The translations under genes and the position numbers were made by a program. From Bacillus tianshenii (GTDB taxonomy: Bacteria; Bacillota; Bacilli; Bacillales; Bacillaceae_N), in contig CP129018.1 of NCBI GenBank assembly GCA_020524525.2, forward strand, positions 2,918,115 through 2,982,114: 64,000 nucleotides of DNA. The letters are read 5' to 3'. Under the pieces are notes generated by a model. It was not told where the DNA came from. It worked only from the letters and a program-made list of their open reading frames with translations, and made no database searches. Below, in pieces: positions 19,394 to 28,923 of this stretch (positions are counted from its first letter, which is position 1; every line of letters begins with the position of its first letter).

Positions 19394-21367
19394 TTAACCT
19401 TTCAGCTCAATCAGAATATCTCTTAACTCTGCTGCACGTTCGAAATCAAGCGCTCTTGCAGCATCCTTCATTTCCTTCTCGAGCTTTTCGATCATTTGTT
19501 TTTGCTCTTCCTTACTCATTTCTGAAATACTTGGTTTTTCTTCATACGTCTCTGTTTCCTCTGCTGCGAATGTTGCTTTAATGACATCTCGAACATCCTT
19601 CTTAATCGTTTGCGGCGTGATGCCATGCTTTTCGTTGTATTCCATTTGAGTAACGCGTCTACGTTCTGTTTCATCGATTGCGATGCGCATCGAATCTGTT
19701 ATTTTATCAGCGTACATAATGACATGACCATTTTCATTACGAGCGGCACGCCCCATTGTCTGAATTAAGGAACGCTGCGAACGTAAGAACCCTTCCTTAT
19801 CAGCGTCTAAAATGGTTACAAGCGACACTTCTGGAATATCGAGTCCTTCACGCAGCAAGTTAATGCCAACGAGCACATCGTATTTTCCTAGACGCAAGTC
19901 ACGAATAATTTCAATCCGCTCTAATGTGTTTATTTCAGAATGCAAATACGCAACCTTTATGCCAACTTCTTTCAAGTAGTCTGTTAAATCCTCAGACATC
20001 TTTTTCGTTAAGGTTGTCACAAGAACTCTTTCATTTCGTTCTACCCGTTTATTAATTTCACCTAACAAATCATCAATCTGCCCCTCAATTGGGCGAATGT
20101 CGACAGTTGGGTCAAGCAGACCTGTTGGACGAATAATCTGTTCGGTCATCTCTGGAGAATGTTCCTGTTCATACGGCCCAGGTGTAGCAGATACATAGAC
20201 AATTTGGTTAATATGGTCTTCAAACTCCTCAAACTTCAACGGCCGGTTATCAAGAGCTGACGGCAGACGGAACCCATGGTCAACGAGCACTTGTTTACGC
20301 GCTTGGTCCCCGTTATACATCCCGCGAATTTGCGGTAATGTAACATGTGATTCATCAATCATAATTAATGAGTCTTTTGGAAAGAAATCCATCAGTGTGT
20401 ATGGTGTAGAACCTGCCGGGCGCAGTGTTAAATGGCGCGAATAGTTTTCAACACCTGAACAGAAGCCCATTTCACGCATCATCTCTAAGTCATAGCGTGT
20501 TCTCTGCTCCAGCCTTTGTGCTTCAAGCAGCTTGCCTTGTTCGTGTAATTCTTTTAACCGTTCTTCTAATTCTTTCTCAATATTCTCAATTGCAACCTTC
20601 ATCTTCTCTTCACGTGTAACGAAGTGGGATGCCGGGAAGATCGCTACATGCTCACGGTCCCCGATAATTTCACCAGTCAGTGCGTCCACTTCACGAATCC
20701 GGTCAATTTCATCTCCGAAAAATTCAATTCGAATACAATGCTCTTCTCGTGAGGCTGGAATAATCTCCACAATATCTCCTCGAACACGAAATGTACCACG
20801 CTTAAAATCTATATCATTGCGTGTATACTGAATATCGACTAGTTCACGCAGAAGCTTGTCACGTTCCATCTCCATCCCAACACGCAAGGAAACAACTAAT
20901 TCCTTATATTCCTCTGGTGAACCTAAGCCATAGATACACGATACACTTGCGACGATGATAACATCGTTCCGTTCAAACAACGCTGTTGTGGCAGAGTGAC
21001 GCAGCTTGTCAATTTCATCATTCGTACTTGCATCCTTCTCAATAAATGTATCTGTTGAAGGCACATAGGCCTCTGGTTGGTAATAATCATAGTAGCTGAC
21101 AAAGTATTCAACCGCATTATTCGGGAAGAATTCCTTGAATTCACTGTAGAGCTGGCCTGCGAGTGTCTTATTATGGGCAATAACCAATGTTGGTTTATTT
21201 ACTTGCTTAATGACGTTCGACATTGTGAAGGTTTTACCCGTTCCTGTTGCACCGAGTAATGTTTGGTGTGTTTTCTCTTCTTGAATCCCCTTCACTAATT
21301 GCTCGATTGCTTTCGGTTGATCTCCCTGCGGCTCGTACTTCGATACTAACTCAAACTTCTCATTCAA
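19394..21367 (-). CDS. uvrB: Excinuclease ABC subunit B
   Basis: A 657-residue helicase-like protein that holds the damaged strand and recruits UvrC. Walker A is [15 protein letters not shown] near residue 40; the beta hairpin region [16 protein letters not shown], motif DESHVT, and C-terminal UVR domain ([20 protein letters not shown]) are present. I choose the TTG at 21367: it follows GGAGG by nine bases and yields the expected [11 protein letters not shown] start. The GTG at 21391 would place the ribosome site inside the gene. First gene of the uvrBA operon. Confidence 0.97.
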   Translation of the reverse strand: MNEKFELVSKYEPQGDQPKAIEQLVKGIQEEKTHQTLLGATGTGKTFTMSNVIKQVNKPTLVIAHNKTLAGQLYSEFKEFFPNNAVEYFVSYYDYYQPEAYVPSTDTFIEKDASTNDEIDKLRHSATTALFERNDVIIVASVSCIYGLGSPEEYKELVVSLRVGMEMERDKLLRELVDIQYTRNDIDFKRGTFRVRGDIVEIIPASREEHCIRIEFFGDEIDRIREVDALTGEIIGDREHVAIFPASHFVTREEKMKVAIENIEKELEERLKELHEQGKLLEAQRLEQRTRYDLEMMREMGFCSGVENYSRHLTLRPAGSTPYTLMDFFPKDSLIMIDESHVTLPQIRGMYNGDQARKQVLVDHGFRLPSALDNRPLKFEEFEDHINQIVYVSATPGPYEQEHSPEMTEQIIRPTGLLDPTVDIRPIEGQIDDLLGEINKRVERNERVLVTTLTKKMSEDLTDYLKEVGIKVAYLHSEINTLERIEIIRDLRLGKYDVLVGINLLREGLDIPEVSLVTILDADKEGFLRSQRSLIQTMGRAARNENGHVIMYADKITDSMRIAIDETERRRVTQMEYNEKHGITPQTIKKDVRDVIKATFAAEETETYEEKPSISEMSKEEQKQMIEKLEKEMKDAARALDFERAAELRDILIELKG

Positions 21368-21408
21368 TCCCGAAAACCTCCGTTCTCTCACTTCAATTTG
21401 CTACAAAT

Positions 21409-21417
21409 ATTGTATCA
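21409..21417 (-). promoter_or_regulatory. Extended -10 of the uvrBA promoter
   Basis: Minus strand TGATACAAT, about 42 bases before the uvrB TTG. The -35 region is T-rich without a good hexamer. Confidence 0.5.
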
Positions 21418-21444
21418 TAGTTCATTCCGAAAAAACGAAAGAAA

Positions 21445-21458
21445 CGAACTGACATTCG
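21445..21458. promoter_or_regulatory. Probable LexA (SOS) box upstream of uvrB
   Basis: CGAACTGACATTCG resembles the Bacillus LexA operator, whose core is GAAC-N4-GTTC, with one core mismatch. It lies about 30 bases upstream of the -10 in the divergent uvrB/gerA gap. uvrBA is a known LexA target in B. subtilis. Confidence 0.55.
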
Positions 21459-21573
21459 TATATTTGATCTTATAACATTTCTCCCTCTTTTACAAAAAAT
21501 AGCTCGCTTCGGATAAAAACATTTCCACCTGCAAATGCTAGCACCAAAGGTTTACGAAAGGAGTTGCCTATGT

Positions 21574-23157
21574 ATGAAATTTCAGTCCAAGCTTGAACAA
21601 ATGAGCTTAAAAAACAAAAAGCCTCAACAAAAGAACAATCAACAAAAAGAAAATACCGATGCTCAGCATACAAAAGGCTTCTCATTTCAACTCGAGCAAA
21701 ACATTTCATATGTAAAAGAAGGATTAGGCAACAGCTCTGACCTTGTTACTAGAACTATTATTCCCACGAATAACCGTGAATTAAAACTAGGCATCCTTTA
21801 TATTGACGGATTGATTGACAATCATGCGATGCAAAATTATTTAATGGAAACATTGATGGTAGATATGAAGGATGCACCAACTTCCGTTAAAGCGTTCTAT
21901 CCATTTATAAAAGAATCGCTCCTTCCAATTGGAGAATTGAAGGAAATCGACACATTTGAAAAAGTATTTGACCATATCCTCTCTGGTGATACCGTTCTTT
22001 TCGTTAATGGGGAGCTTCAAGCATTAGCCTTAACGACGAAAGGCTGGAAGGACCGCGGCGTTAATGAACCAACCTCTGAAAGCGTGATCCGCGGACCGAA
22101 GGAAGGATTTACTGAAACGTTGCGCACGAACACTGCTCTATTACGTCGAAAAATAAAGGACCCGAACCTCCGCATTGAGTCAAAAAAGCTAGGACGGATG
22201 ACAAAAACCGATATTGCCATTGTCTACTTACACGGCACAGCCGATGAAAAAGTCGTTGAGGAGGTCCATAAGCGGTTAGATGATATTGATGTAGACGGGA
22301 TCCTTGAAAGCGGGTATATCGAGGAATTTATTGAAGATGATCAGCTGTCACCTTTTCCAACAACCTATAACTCTGAGAGACCTGACACAGTCGCCGCTAG
22401 TCTGCTTGAAGGAAGAGTTGCGATTATAACTGACGGAACACCGTTCGTGTTAATTGTGCCAGCACTGTTTGTTCAATTTTTTCAAGCGAATGAAGATTAC
22501 TATCAGCGGTTTGATATTAGTACAGCGATTCGAATTTTACGTTTCTTATCCTTTATCTTGGCATTATTAATGCCTTCTCTCTATATTGCGGCAACAACCT
22601 TCCATCAAGAAATGATCCCAGCCCCGCTCCTTATTAGCCTGGCAGCTCAGCGTGAAGGTGTTCCATTCCCTGCTTTTATCGAAGCATTGTTAATGGAGCT
22701 TACGTTTGAAATTTTACGAGAAGCAGGCGTACGCATGCCTCGGGCTGTCGGGGGAGCCATTTCAATTGTTGGTGCGCTCGTTCTTGGAGAAGCCGCCGTT
22801 CAAGCAGGGCTTGTCTCTCCGGCAATGGTGATTGTTGTATCCATTACAGCCATTGCAAGCTTTGTTATTCCAGCGTTTAATATGAGCATTTCCATTCGCA
22901 TGCTGCGGTTCGTATTCATGGGGCTTGCTGCAAGCTTCGGCTTATTCGGCATCATTCTTGGTCTTATCGCCACGTCACTGCACTTATGCAGCTTGAAATC
23001 ATTCGGCATTCCATACATGTCACCACTTGCACCAATCATTCCGAAGGACCAAAAAGACGTCGTCATTCGTTTTCCACACTGGGGGCTATTTTCTCGCCCA
23101 ACCTTCCTTAGCCGCAAAAATGAAAAGCGCAGCAACACTGGATTTAAAGGAAGATAA
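21574..23157 (+). CDS. Germinant receptor A subunit
   Basis: A 527-residue GerAA/GerKA-family protein of the spore inner membrane. It has a long hydrophilic N-terminal domain (about 1-290, with KLGILYIDGLIDNHAMQNY and SVIRGPKEGFTETLRTNTALLRRKI, the latter a family hallmark) and then five or so membrane helices with MPRAVGGAISIVGALVLGEAAVQAGLVSP split here as the conserved core. A, B and C subunits form a ligand-gated channel that starts germination. AAAGGAG lies ten bases before the ATG at 21574. An upstream in-frame ATG at 21535 has no ribosome site. Which nutrient is sensed cannot be told. First gene of a plus-strand operon. Confidence 0.93.
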   Translation: MKFQSKLEQMSLKNKKPQQKNNQQKENTDAQHTKGFSFQLEQNISYVKEGLGNSSDLVTRTIIPTNNRELKLGILYIDGLIDNHAMQNYLMETLMVDMKDAPTSVKAFYPFIKESLLPIGELKEIDTFEKVFDHILSGDTVLFVNGELQALALTTKGWKDRGVNEPTSESVIRGPKEGFTETLRTNTALLRRKIKDPNLRIESKKLGRMTKTDIAIVYLHGTADEKVVEEVHKRLDDIDVDGILESGYIEEFIEDDQLSPFPTTYNSERPDTVAASLLEGRVAIITDGTPFVLIVPALFVQFFQANEDYYQRFDISTAIRILRFLSFILALLMPSLYIAATTFHQEMIPAPLLISLAAQREGVPFPAFIEALLMELTFEILREAGVRMPRAVGGAISIVGALVLGEAAVQAGLVSPAMVIVVSITAIASFVIPAFNMSISIRMLRFVFMGLAASFGLFGIILGLIATSLHLCSLKSFGIPYMSPLAPIIPKDQKDVVIRFPHWGLFSRPTFLSRKNEKRSNTGFKGR

Positions 23158-23179
23158 TCAACTTAAAGGAGCTAATCTT

Positions 23180-24364
23180 ATGAAGAAGTGGCAGACAACT
23201 TTATTATTCATCCTTTGTCTTACCCTTCTGACTGGATGCTGGAATAAACGTGAATTGAATGACTTAGGGGTCGCTGTGGCTGTTGGGATCGATAAAACAG
23301 AAGACGAAAACTTTAAAATTATCGTTCAGCTCATTAACCCTGGTGAAGTTGCCACACAAACACCAACAACACGACCTCCCGTTTCGACATATGAAATTGA
23401 AGGTGAAAGTGTCTTTGAAGCCTTTCGAAAGCTTACCATTAAATCTCCGCGGAAAATCTACCTATCACAACTCCGGTTAATTGTATTAGGTGAAAAGCTT
23501 GCAGAAGAAGGCATTCAAGAAACACTGGACTTCTTATATCGTGATCATGAAATGCGAACAAGCTTTTTCTTAATGGTCGCAAAAGACGAACAGATGGAAG
23601 ACATCTTAAATGTTCTTACATCCTTCGAAAAAATCCCAGCAAACAAAGTTCTCTACTCGTTGCAAGCATCAGAAACAAACTGGGCTCCAACGAAAGGGGT
23701 TAATTTGGATGATGTCGTCTCTGCAATTATGAGCAAGGGAAGCGAACCTGTCTTAACAGGCATCTATATTTCCGGCGTCACGGATGGTTCAGATATTACA
23801 AATGTGCAACGAGTAAATGCACCTACCCAGCTTACAATTGATAATTTAGCTATTTTCAAAAATGATGAGCTCGTTGGCTGGCTAAGTGAAGATGAAAGTA
23901 AAGGCTACAATTATGTAAAAGGGAATGTTCACAGTACGATCGTAACTGTCCCTTGCCACAAGGATAATGGAATTATCAGCGTGGAAATGATTCGAACAGC
24001 TGCTGAATCCACTGCCATATTAAAAGATAATAAGCCATTTATTAAAGTCAAAATTACAGGTGAAGGAAATGTTGGAGATGTAGAATGCAAAATCGATTTA
24101 ACGAAAGATAAAACGTTAAAAGCGATTGAAAAGAAAGTAAACAATGATATTAAAGATAAAATTAACGCTGCACTCAAAACAGCACAACAAGATTACAAAA
24201 GCGATATTTTCGGTTTTGGGGAAGAAGTACGTCGTTCAGAGCCTAAGTATTGGCACAAAGTCGAAGATAACTGGTCTAACATTTTTGCCGAAATGGAAGT
24301 GGAAGTGGATGTTGAAATCAAAATTAGACGAACAGGCACGATTATTCGATCCATTGAGCAATAA
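23180..24364 (+). CDS. Germinant receptor C subunit (lipoprotein)
   Basis: A 394-residue GerAC/GerKC-family lipoprotein. The signal peptide ends in the lipobox LLTGCWNKRELNDLG, with the modified Cys at residue 19 or so; Lgt encoded in this window would act on it. The rest is soluble, with the three-domain GerC pattern ending in KVEDNWSNIFAEMEVEVDVE, characteristic of the family. It anchors on the outer face of the spore inner membrane. AAAGGAG precedes the ATG at 23180. An overlapping longer frame back to 23027 is not credible because it would start deep within the A-subunit gene. Confidence 0.93.
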   Translation: MKKWQTTLLFILCLTLLTGCWNKRELNDLGVAVAVGIDKTEDENFKIIVQLINPGEVATQTPTTRPPVSTYEIEGESVFEAFRKLTIKSPRKIYLSQLRLIVLGEKLAEEGIQETLDFLYRDHEMRTSFFLMVAKDEQMEDILNVLTSFEKIPANKVLYSLQASETNWAPTKGVNLDDVVSAIMSKGSEPVLTGIYISGVTDGSDITNVQRVNAPTQLTIDNLAIFKNDELVGWLSEDESKGYNYVKGNVHSTIVTVPCHKDNGIISVEMIRTAAESTAILKDNKPFIKVKITGEGNVGDVECKIDLTKDKTLKAIEKKVNNDIKDKINAALKTAQQDYKSDIFGFGEEVRRSEPKYWHKVEDNWSNIFAEMEVEVDVEIKIRRTGTIIRSIEQ

Positions 24365-24382
24365 AGAAAGTGGTGACGCGGA

Positions 24383-24616
24383 ATGTGGGCGACCCTCGGC
24401 ATCTTAACGACAACAGCCATTATTATCGCGCTAGAAGTGCCTTCCATGAAGAAAAACAAAAACACAAAAGGACTTTTTTTCTTCTCGTTCTTTTTAATCA
24501 TCGGAACGGTTTTAAGTCTTGCAGAAAGCAGTGGTGTTAACATCCCGAACCCGCTTGACTTTCTTCGCTTCATGTATGAGCCAATGCATACAACCATTCA
24601 AAAATTGTTTTCATAA
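24383..24616 (+). CDS. Small two-helix germinant receptor D subunit
   Basis: A 77-residue membrane protein with two hydrophobic helices (about residues 3-19 and 29-45) separated by a short basic turn, and a polar tail with PNPLDFLRFMYEP. Genes for such small two-helix D subunits occur within or beside many gerA-type operons in Bacillus species and modulate receptor activity. Size, topology and position between the C and B subunits fit. There is no enzyme signature. The 19-base gap after gerC and the 30-base gap before gerB fit one operon. Confidence 0.75.
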   Translation: MWATLGILTTTAIIIALEVPSMKKNKNTKGLFFFSFFLIIGTVLSLAESSGVNIPNPLDFLRFMYEPMHTTIQKLFS

Positions 24617-24646
24617 CCTGGGAAAGACAGCTGGAGGAGGGATCGA

Positions 24647-25747
24647 ATGATCGAAAATGGCAAAATCAGCGCTCGACAGTTTATGTACTTAGTGATTTTA
24701 TTTACAATTGGCAGTTCAATCTTAATTGTCCCTTCCCCACTTGTCGGCGGAGCAAAACAAGATGCGTGGATAGCAGGGTTATTTTCGGTCGGTGTCGGTC
24801 TGCTTGTTGTTCGGCTATACCATGCAATCGAAACAAATATGCCAAACAAAACATTTGTACAAATAAGTGAAGCGATTTTCGGAAGATGGTTCGGGAAGTT
24901 TCTCGCCTTTCTGTTCTTCAGCTTTACGTTCTTGCTCGCGGCTCTTGTGCTTCGAAACATTGGTGATTTCATGACGACTCAGATTCTTCCTGAAACACCG
25001 TTACAATACACGCATCTTCTCTTTCTATTTGTAGCTATCTTTGGTGTTAAGCTAGGATTAGAAGTTATCGGACGAGCATCTGAATTGTTTCTTCCATGGG
25101 TGATTTTCCTTTTGTTATTTCTGTTTGTCTCTCTAACTCCGAAATTTAAGCCGGAAAACCTACAGCCTGTATTTGAATTTGGATTTAAGCCGATTATTTC
25201 GACGTCACTTCCTTTTATTGGATCGCCATTTCTGGAGCTAGTTGTCATGCTGATGCTCTTCCCTTATGTCAACAATGTGAAAGAAGCAAAGAAAGGATTC
25301 TATCTCGGCACATTAATCGGTGGTGTTATTCTTACAGCAATTACTTTACTAAGCATTATCGTTATTGGTACTGATTTATCCGCATTGAATGCTTATCCGA
25401 GCTATGTGTTAGGAAAGAAGATCGAAATCGCTGGTTTCCTTGAAGGAGTCGAAATCATTGTCGCGGTCATTTGGATGATTACGATTTACTTCAAACTAGC
25501 TGTCTTACTCTATGCTTCTGCACTCGGAATCGCGCAAATTATAGAATTAAATGATTACAAGCCGCTCCTCTATCCGCTCGGAATGATTATGGTTGTCCTT
25601 TCGATTATCTCTTACCCGAACGTCGCCTACTTTCAAGAATTCATCGGGGAAATATGGTATTTATTCGCAGCAACTTTCGGGCTTTTTCTTCCATTTATCT
25701 ACTGGATCGGTTCAGCGGTTAAGAAGCGCCGGGAGAAGAAAGCGTGA
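24647..25747 (+). CDS. Germinant receptor B subunit (APC-type)
   Basis: A 366-residue integral membrane protein with ten predicted helices, of the GerAB/GerKB group within the amino acid-polyamine-organocation fold. The start MIENGKISARQFMYLVILFTIGSSIL and internal VEIIVAVIWMITIYFKLAVL are typical of the family. The B subunit is the one thought to bind the germinant in the spore inner membrane. A strong GGAGG precedes the ATG. The gene order here is A-C-D-B. A hairpin terminator follows directly after the stop. Confidence 0.93.
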   Translation: MIENGKISARQFMYLVILFTIGSSILIVPSPLVGGAKQDAWIAGLFSVGVGLLVVRLYHAIETNMPNKTFVQISEAIFGRWFGKFLAFLFFSFTFLLAALVLRNIGDFMTTQILPETPLQYTHLLFLFVAIFGVKLGLEVIGRASELFLPWVIFLLLFLFVSLTPKFKPENLQPVFEFGFKPIISTSLPFIGSPFLELVVMLMLFPYVNNVKEAKKGFYLGTLIGGVILTAITLLSIIVIGTDLSALNAYPSYVLGKKIEIAGFLEGVEIIVAVIWMITIYFKLAVLLYASALGIAQIIELNDYKPLLYPLGMIMVVLSIISYPNVAYFQEFIGEIWYLFAATFGLFLPFIYWIGSAVKKRREKKA

Positions 25748-25796
25748 CACTATTCAGCTACTAACAGCTCGGGTAGCGTCACGACTTTCTTTTTTC
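25743..25796 (+). terminator. Terminator of the ger operon
   Basis: Arms CGTGACaCTA and TAGcGTCACG (one A/C mismatch) with a 21-base loop, followed by TTTCTTTTTTC. It overlaps the gerB stop and the last codons of the convergent EamA gene. Confidence 0.75.
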
Positions 25797-26656
25797 ATTT
25801 TTCCAGGGGTTAAATGGGCAATAAGTACACCAATGATTGTAATGAGGGCTCCAATAAGCACGAAGGCTGTCGGCATTTCACCAAGCCAAATCCACGCAAT
25901 TAGAAAAGCCGTCACAGGAGTTAAATACAACGAGCTTGTCGCCTCAGAAGCGCCAGAACGAGACGTCACATACGCCATCGCAAAGTATGGCAGAACCGTC
26001 GGGAAGATACCTAAATAAAGCACAGTCATGTTCACATAGTGAGAAGCTTCCGCAACCGCTTCCCATAAGCCAGGCGTAAAGATAAGCATCCACAACGTCC
26101 CTGCCCAAATTGTATACGTTGTGAAAGGAAGAAAGCCGTATTTCTTCAAATAATTCGTTTGAAAAACGAAATAAATACTTTCAGACACTGCCCCTAATAA
26201 AATAAACAACGTTCCAATATTAAATTGAAAATTCCCTCCACTTCCAAATGAAATGAAGCAAATCCCAATGAGGGCGACAATCCCTCCAATCCAACCAAAC
26301 CAAGATAATTTATCCTTCAGGAACAAACTGGCAAAAGCCGCCGCAAAAATCGGTGTTGTCGAGACAATTACACTCGCCGTTCCTGCATTCACCATCGTTT
26401 CCCCGTAATTTAGCCCGATATGATAACCTGCAAACCCTAATCCACCAAGTAATAGAATAGCCGGAATATCTCTTCGCTTAGGAAGTTTCATCTTGACCAT
26501 TAACGCAAAGACAAGCAGCCCAGCTGAACCGATTAACAGACGTAATAATGACAGATGTTCAGGTGTATATTCTTCTAACCCCACTCGTATGCCGGGAAAT
26601 GCTGATCCCCACAATAGAATCGTTAAGGCGTGTGCGCAAATGATCCGAAAGTCCAT
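25754..26656 (-). CDS. EamA-family transporter (DMT superfamily)
   Basis: A 300-residue membrane protein with ten helices built from two EamA repeats (about 5-135 and 150-285). LLWGSAFPGIRVGLEEYTPEHLSLLR at the N-terminus is a typical first repeat. Relatives export metabolites or amino acids; the substrate here is unknown. It diverges from a MocR-type regulator, a common pairing in which the regulator controls the exporter. GGAGGG precedes the ATG. It converges with the ger operon. Confidence 0.88.
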   Translation of the reverse strand: MDFRIICAHALTILLWGSAFPGIRVGLEEYTPEHLSLLRLLIGSAGLLVFALMVKMKLPKRRDIPAILLLGGLGFAGYHIGLNYGETMVNAGTASVIVSTTPIFAAAFASLFLKDKLSWFGWIGGIVALIGICFISFGSGGNFQFNIGTLFILLGAVSESIYFVFQTNYLKKYGFLPFTTYTIWAGTLWMLIFTPGLWEAVAEASHYVNMTVLYLGIFPTVLPYFAMAYVTSRSGASEATSSLYLTPVTAFLIAWIWLGEMPTAFVLIGALITIIGVLIAHLTPGKMKKESRDATRAVSS

Positions 26657-26689
26657 TTCGTTTCCCTCCTTTTGCTATGCATCGTACCC

Positions 26690-26746
26690 TTGATTTGGTA
26701 AAATGTCTGCAACCAAATTGGATGTTTTCTAACCCAACCAATTTTA
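26690..26746. promoter_or_regulatory. Repeated AACCAA elements between the EamA and MocR genes
   Basis: The divergent gap holds TTTGGT, AACCAAATTGG and AACCAATTTT elements, two direct and one inverted. Such repeats in a MocR-regulator/target gap are candidate operators. Clear -35/-10 pairs were not found for either gene. Confidence 0.4.
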
Positions 26747-26767
26747 TAAAAGGAGTCTTCAAATCGA

Positions 26768-28204
26768 ATGAATTGGAAACCAACTAAGCAGGACAAAGCA
26801 CCGATGTATGAGCAAATCATCAATTATATAAGAGAAAAAATCACAAATGGTGAATGGCCTGTTGGAAGCCGCCTTCCTTCTCAACGAAAACTAGCGGAAC
26901 AGTTTTCGGTGAACCGAAGCACGGTTGTAACAGCGATGGAGGAGTTAGCTGCAGACGGCTTAATCGAAGGGAAGACAAGCCGCGGAACTATCGTTATTAA
27001 TAATACGTGGACAATCCTCGCCGCAACACCCCCGCCCGATTGGAATGCCTATGTAAAGTCAGGAGCACATAAGCCTAACCGTCCAATTGTTCAAGAGATT
27101 AACCGCGTGGAAGCAGAGACAGAACTGATTCAACTCGGCAAAGGGGAAATCGCACCAGAACTATTCCCAACTGAAGAGTTCGCGAAGGTCCTCGGACTCG
27201 TTGCAGGACAAGTGCAATCACTCGGATATATGGAACCAAAGGGGCTGTTTCCTTTACGCCAAGCAATCAGTCATCATCTACAAACGATTGGGATTCACGC
27301 ATCACCTGCTTCGATTCTTGTCGTTTCAGGCGCTCTGCAGGCTCTGCAATTGATTGCCATTGGCCTTCTGCACAAAGGCTCAACAATTCTTCTGGAAAAG
27401 CCGTCTTACCTGTATTCTGTCAATGTGTTTCAATCAGCAGGGATGCGGATGTTCGGTCTGCCTATGGATGAAAACGGAATATCACCACAACACATCTCTG
27501 AACAAAAAAGACAACGAAATGCAGCGATGTTATATACGAATCCTTCCTTTCAAAATCCAACAAGCATTTTGATGTCAGAGAAGCGACGGAAGCAGTTACT
27601 GCAGGTTTGTGAGGACGAACAACTCCCAATTGTTGAGGATGATGTGTATCGTGAATTGTGGCTCAACGCCCCACCTCCCGCTCCACTTAAGGCATATGAT
27701 CGGAATGGACAAGTCTTATATGTCAGCAGCTTATCAAAGACGTTAGGCCCCGGCCTGCGGATCGGTTGGATTACTGGCCCTGAGCCAGTCATTGACAGGC
27801 TGGCAGATATTAAGATGCAAACAGATTACGGTTCAAGCTCCCTATCACAATGGACAGCAGCAGAATGGCTATCAAGCGGCTTATATGCAACACATCTTGA
27901 CCACGTCAGAAAACAACTAAAGATTAGAAAGCAAACAGCAATTAAGGCTCTCGAAAAGCATGTAAATGGACTGGCAGAATGGCATGAACCCCAAGGAGGC
28001 TTCTTTATTTGGGTGAAAGCAACCTTCCCACTATCAATGGAAGCGTTATTTGAAGAAGCATTAGCACAAGGGGTACTCCTTTATCCGGGAACAATTTATG
28101 CAAGTGAGCAAACATTCCGCATCTCTTACTCATTTGCCTCCTTAGAAGACATTGAACAAGGAATTGAAATCATCGGAAATATTCTGAAGTGTTTCGCCCT
28201 TTGA
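26768..28204 (+). CDS. MocR-family (GntR-HTH plus aminotransferase fold) transcription regulator
   Basis: A 478-residue regulator. Residues 10-75 form a GntR winged helix (YEQIINYIREKITNGEWPVG then LAEQFSVNRSTVVTAMEELAADGLIEG). Residues 110-475 have the class I aminotransferase fold that senses PLP or an amine bound to it, with the PLP-lysine context SSLSKTLGPGLRIGW. MocR proteins such as PdxR and GabR sense PLP-linked ligands; the ligand here is not known. Divergence from the EamA transporter suggests control of that gene. AAAGGAG lies 12 bases before the ATG. Confidence 0.9.
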   Translation: MNWKPTKQDKAPMYEQIINYIREKITNGEWPVGSRLPSQRKLAEQFSVNRSTVVTAMEELAADGLIEGKTSRGTIVINNTWTILAATPPPDWNAYVKSGAHKPNRPIVQEINRVEAETELIQLGKGEIAPELFPTEEFAKVLGLVAGQVQSLGYMEPKGLFPLRQAISHHLQTIGIHASPASILVVSGALQALQLIAIGLLHKGSTILLEKPSYLYSVNVFQSAGMRMFGLPMDENGISPQHISEQKRQRNAAMLYTNPSFQNPTSILMSEKRRKQLLQVCEDEQLPIVEDDVYRELWLNAPPPAPLKAYDRNGQVLYVSSLSKTLGPGLRIGWITGPEPVIDRLADIKMQTDYGSSSLSQWTAAEWLSSGLYATHLDHVRKQLKIRKQTAIKALEKHVNGLAEWHEPQGGFFIWVKATFPLSMEALFEEALAQGVLLYPGTIYASEQTFRISYSFASLEDIEQGIEIIGNILKCFAL

Positions 28205-28267
28205 CATCTGCCTGACACAATACAGGTGTACATTAAGGGTGTAGGAAGTATCGAAGGAGGAAGAGAG

Positions 28268-28831
28268 ATGAAAATAAAATTATTGAGCTTAGCAATCGGC
28301 GGACTGTTGGCACTTAACACAATGGGAGGAGCAGCATCTGCAGCAAATATCATTGCTGACACAAATACAGAGAAACCACAGCTAGAAGAGCGCGGCTTCC
28401 ACCAAGGCATGAAGCAACACTTTGCCCGCGGAATGGGTATGAAAGGACAGCACGTGCAATTCCACAAAGAACATCTTCTTCAAAAAGCAAAAGAACTTGG
28501 CATTGAAACAGAAGGAAAGGAACTACAAGACGTAGCAAATGAAGTTCGTCAAGCTGCCATGAATACTGCAGCGAAGGAGCTTGGAATCGAAGTCGCTGAT
28601 AAAACACCACAAGAACTCCATCAAGCAATCCATGAAGCAAAAATTCTCCAAGCAGCTGAAAAGCTTGGCGTAAAAACAGAAGGAAGAGAATTGAACGAGG
28701 TTATGGCTGACATTCACACAAACCATGCTGAAGAAGCACGTGAGATGGGATTGTTCGGCAAGATGAAACAGCACCGCATGAAAGGTCAGCACGGCAAAGG
28801 AATGGGCGGTTATTTTCAAAATCAATCATAA
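28268..28831 (+). CDS. Secreted Met/His-rich helical-repeat protein
   Basis: A 187-residue protein with a clear signal peptide (about residues 1-26, ending GGAASAAN). The mature part starts with a His/Met-rich stretch (HQGMKQHFARGMGMKGQH). It continues with three helical repeats of about 30 residues (AKELGIETEGKEL, AKELGIEVADKTP, AEKLGVKTEGREL) and ends with another Met/His/Gly-rich tail. I do not recognise a named family. The architecture recalls small extracytoplasmic helical stress or metal-binding proteins encoded beside two-component systems (CpxP/ZraP type), but homology is not claimed. GGAGG precedes the ATG. A terminator separates it from the response regulator gene, so it may be a target of that system. 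Confidence 0.8.
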   Translation: MKIKLLSLAIGGLLALNTMGGAASAANIIADTNTEKPQLEERGFHQGMKQHFARGMGMKGQHVQFHKEHLLQKAKELGIETEGKELQDVANEVRQAAMNTAAKELGIEVADKTPQELHQAIHEAKILQAAEKLGVKTEGRELNEVMADIHTNHAEEAREMGLFGKMKQHRMKGQHGKGMGGYFQNQS

Positions 28832-28842
28832 AAGTGTTACAT

Positions 28843-28876
28843 AGAGGTTGCCCCAAGGGTTAACCTCTTTTCTTTT
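28843..28876 (+). terminator. Terminator after the secreted helical protein
   Basis: Arms AGAGGTT / AACCTCT with a 12-base loop, followed by TTTTCTTTTG. Confidence 0.8.
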
Positions 28877-28923
28877 GAGTCAGCTCTTTTCGTTGTATAC
28901 TTTTGTACAAGAGGTGTTTGACG

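Noticed and set aside
21480-21573. SigG promoter for the ger operon
   Set aside because: Only a weak resemblance to the -35 and -10 of sigG was found; expected by biology but not supported by the bases.
23027-23179. Longer N-terminus for the GerC-like lipoprotein
   Set aside because: It would overlap the A-subunit gene by 131 bases and hide the signal peptide and lipobox.
24193-24597. Antisense frame of 134 codons opposite gerC and the D gene
   Set aside because: Low-complexity shadow of coding sequence without a ribosome site.
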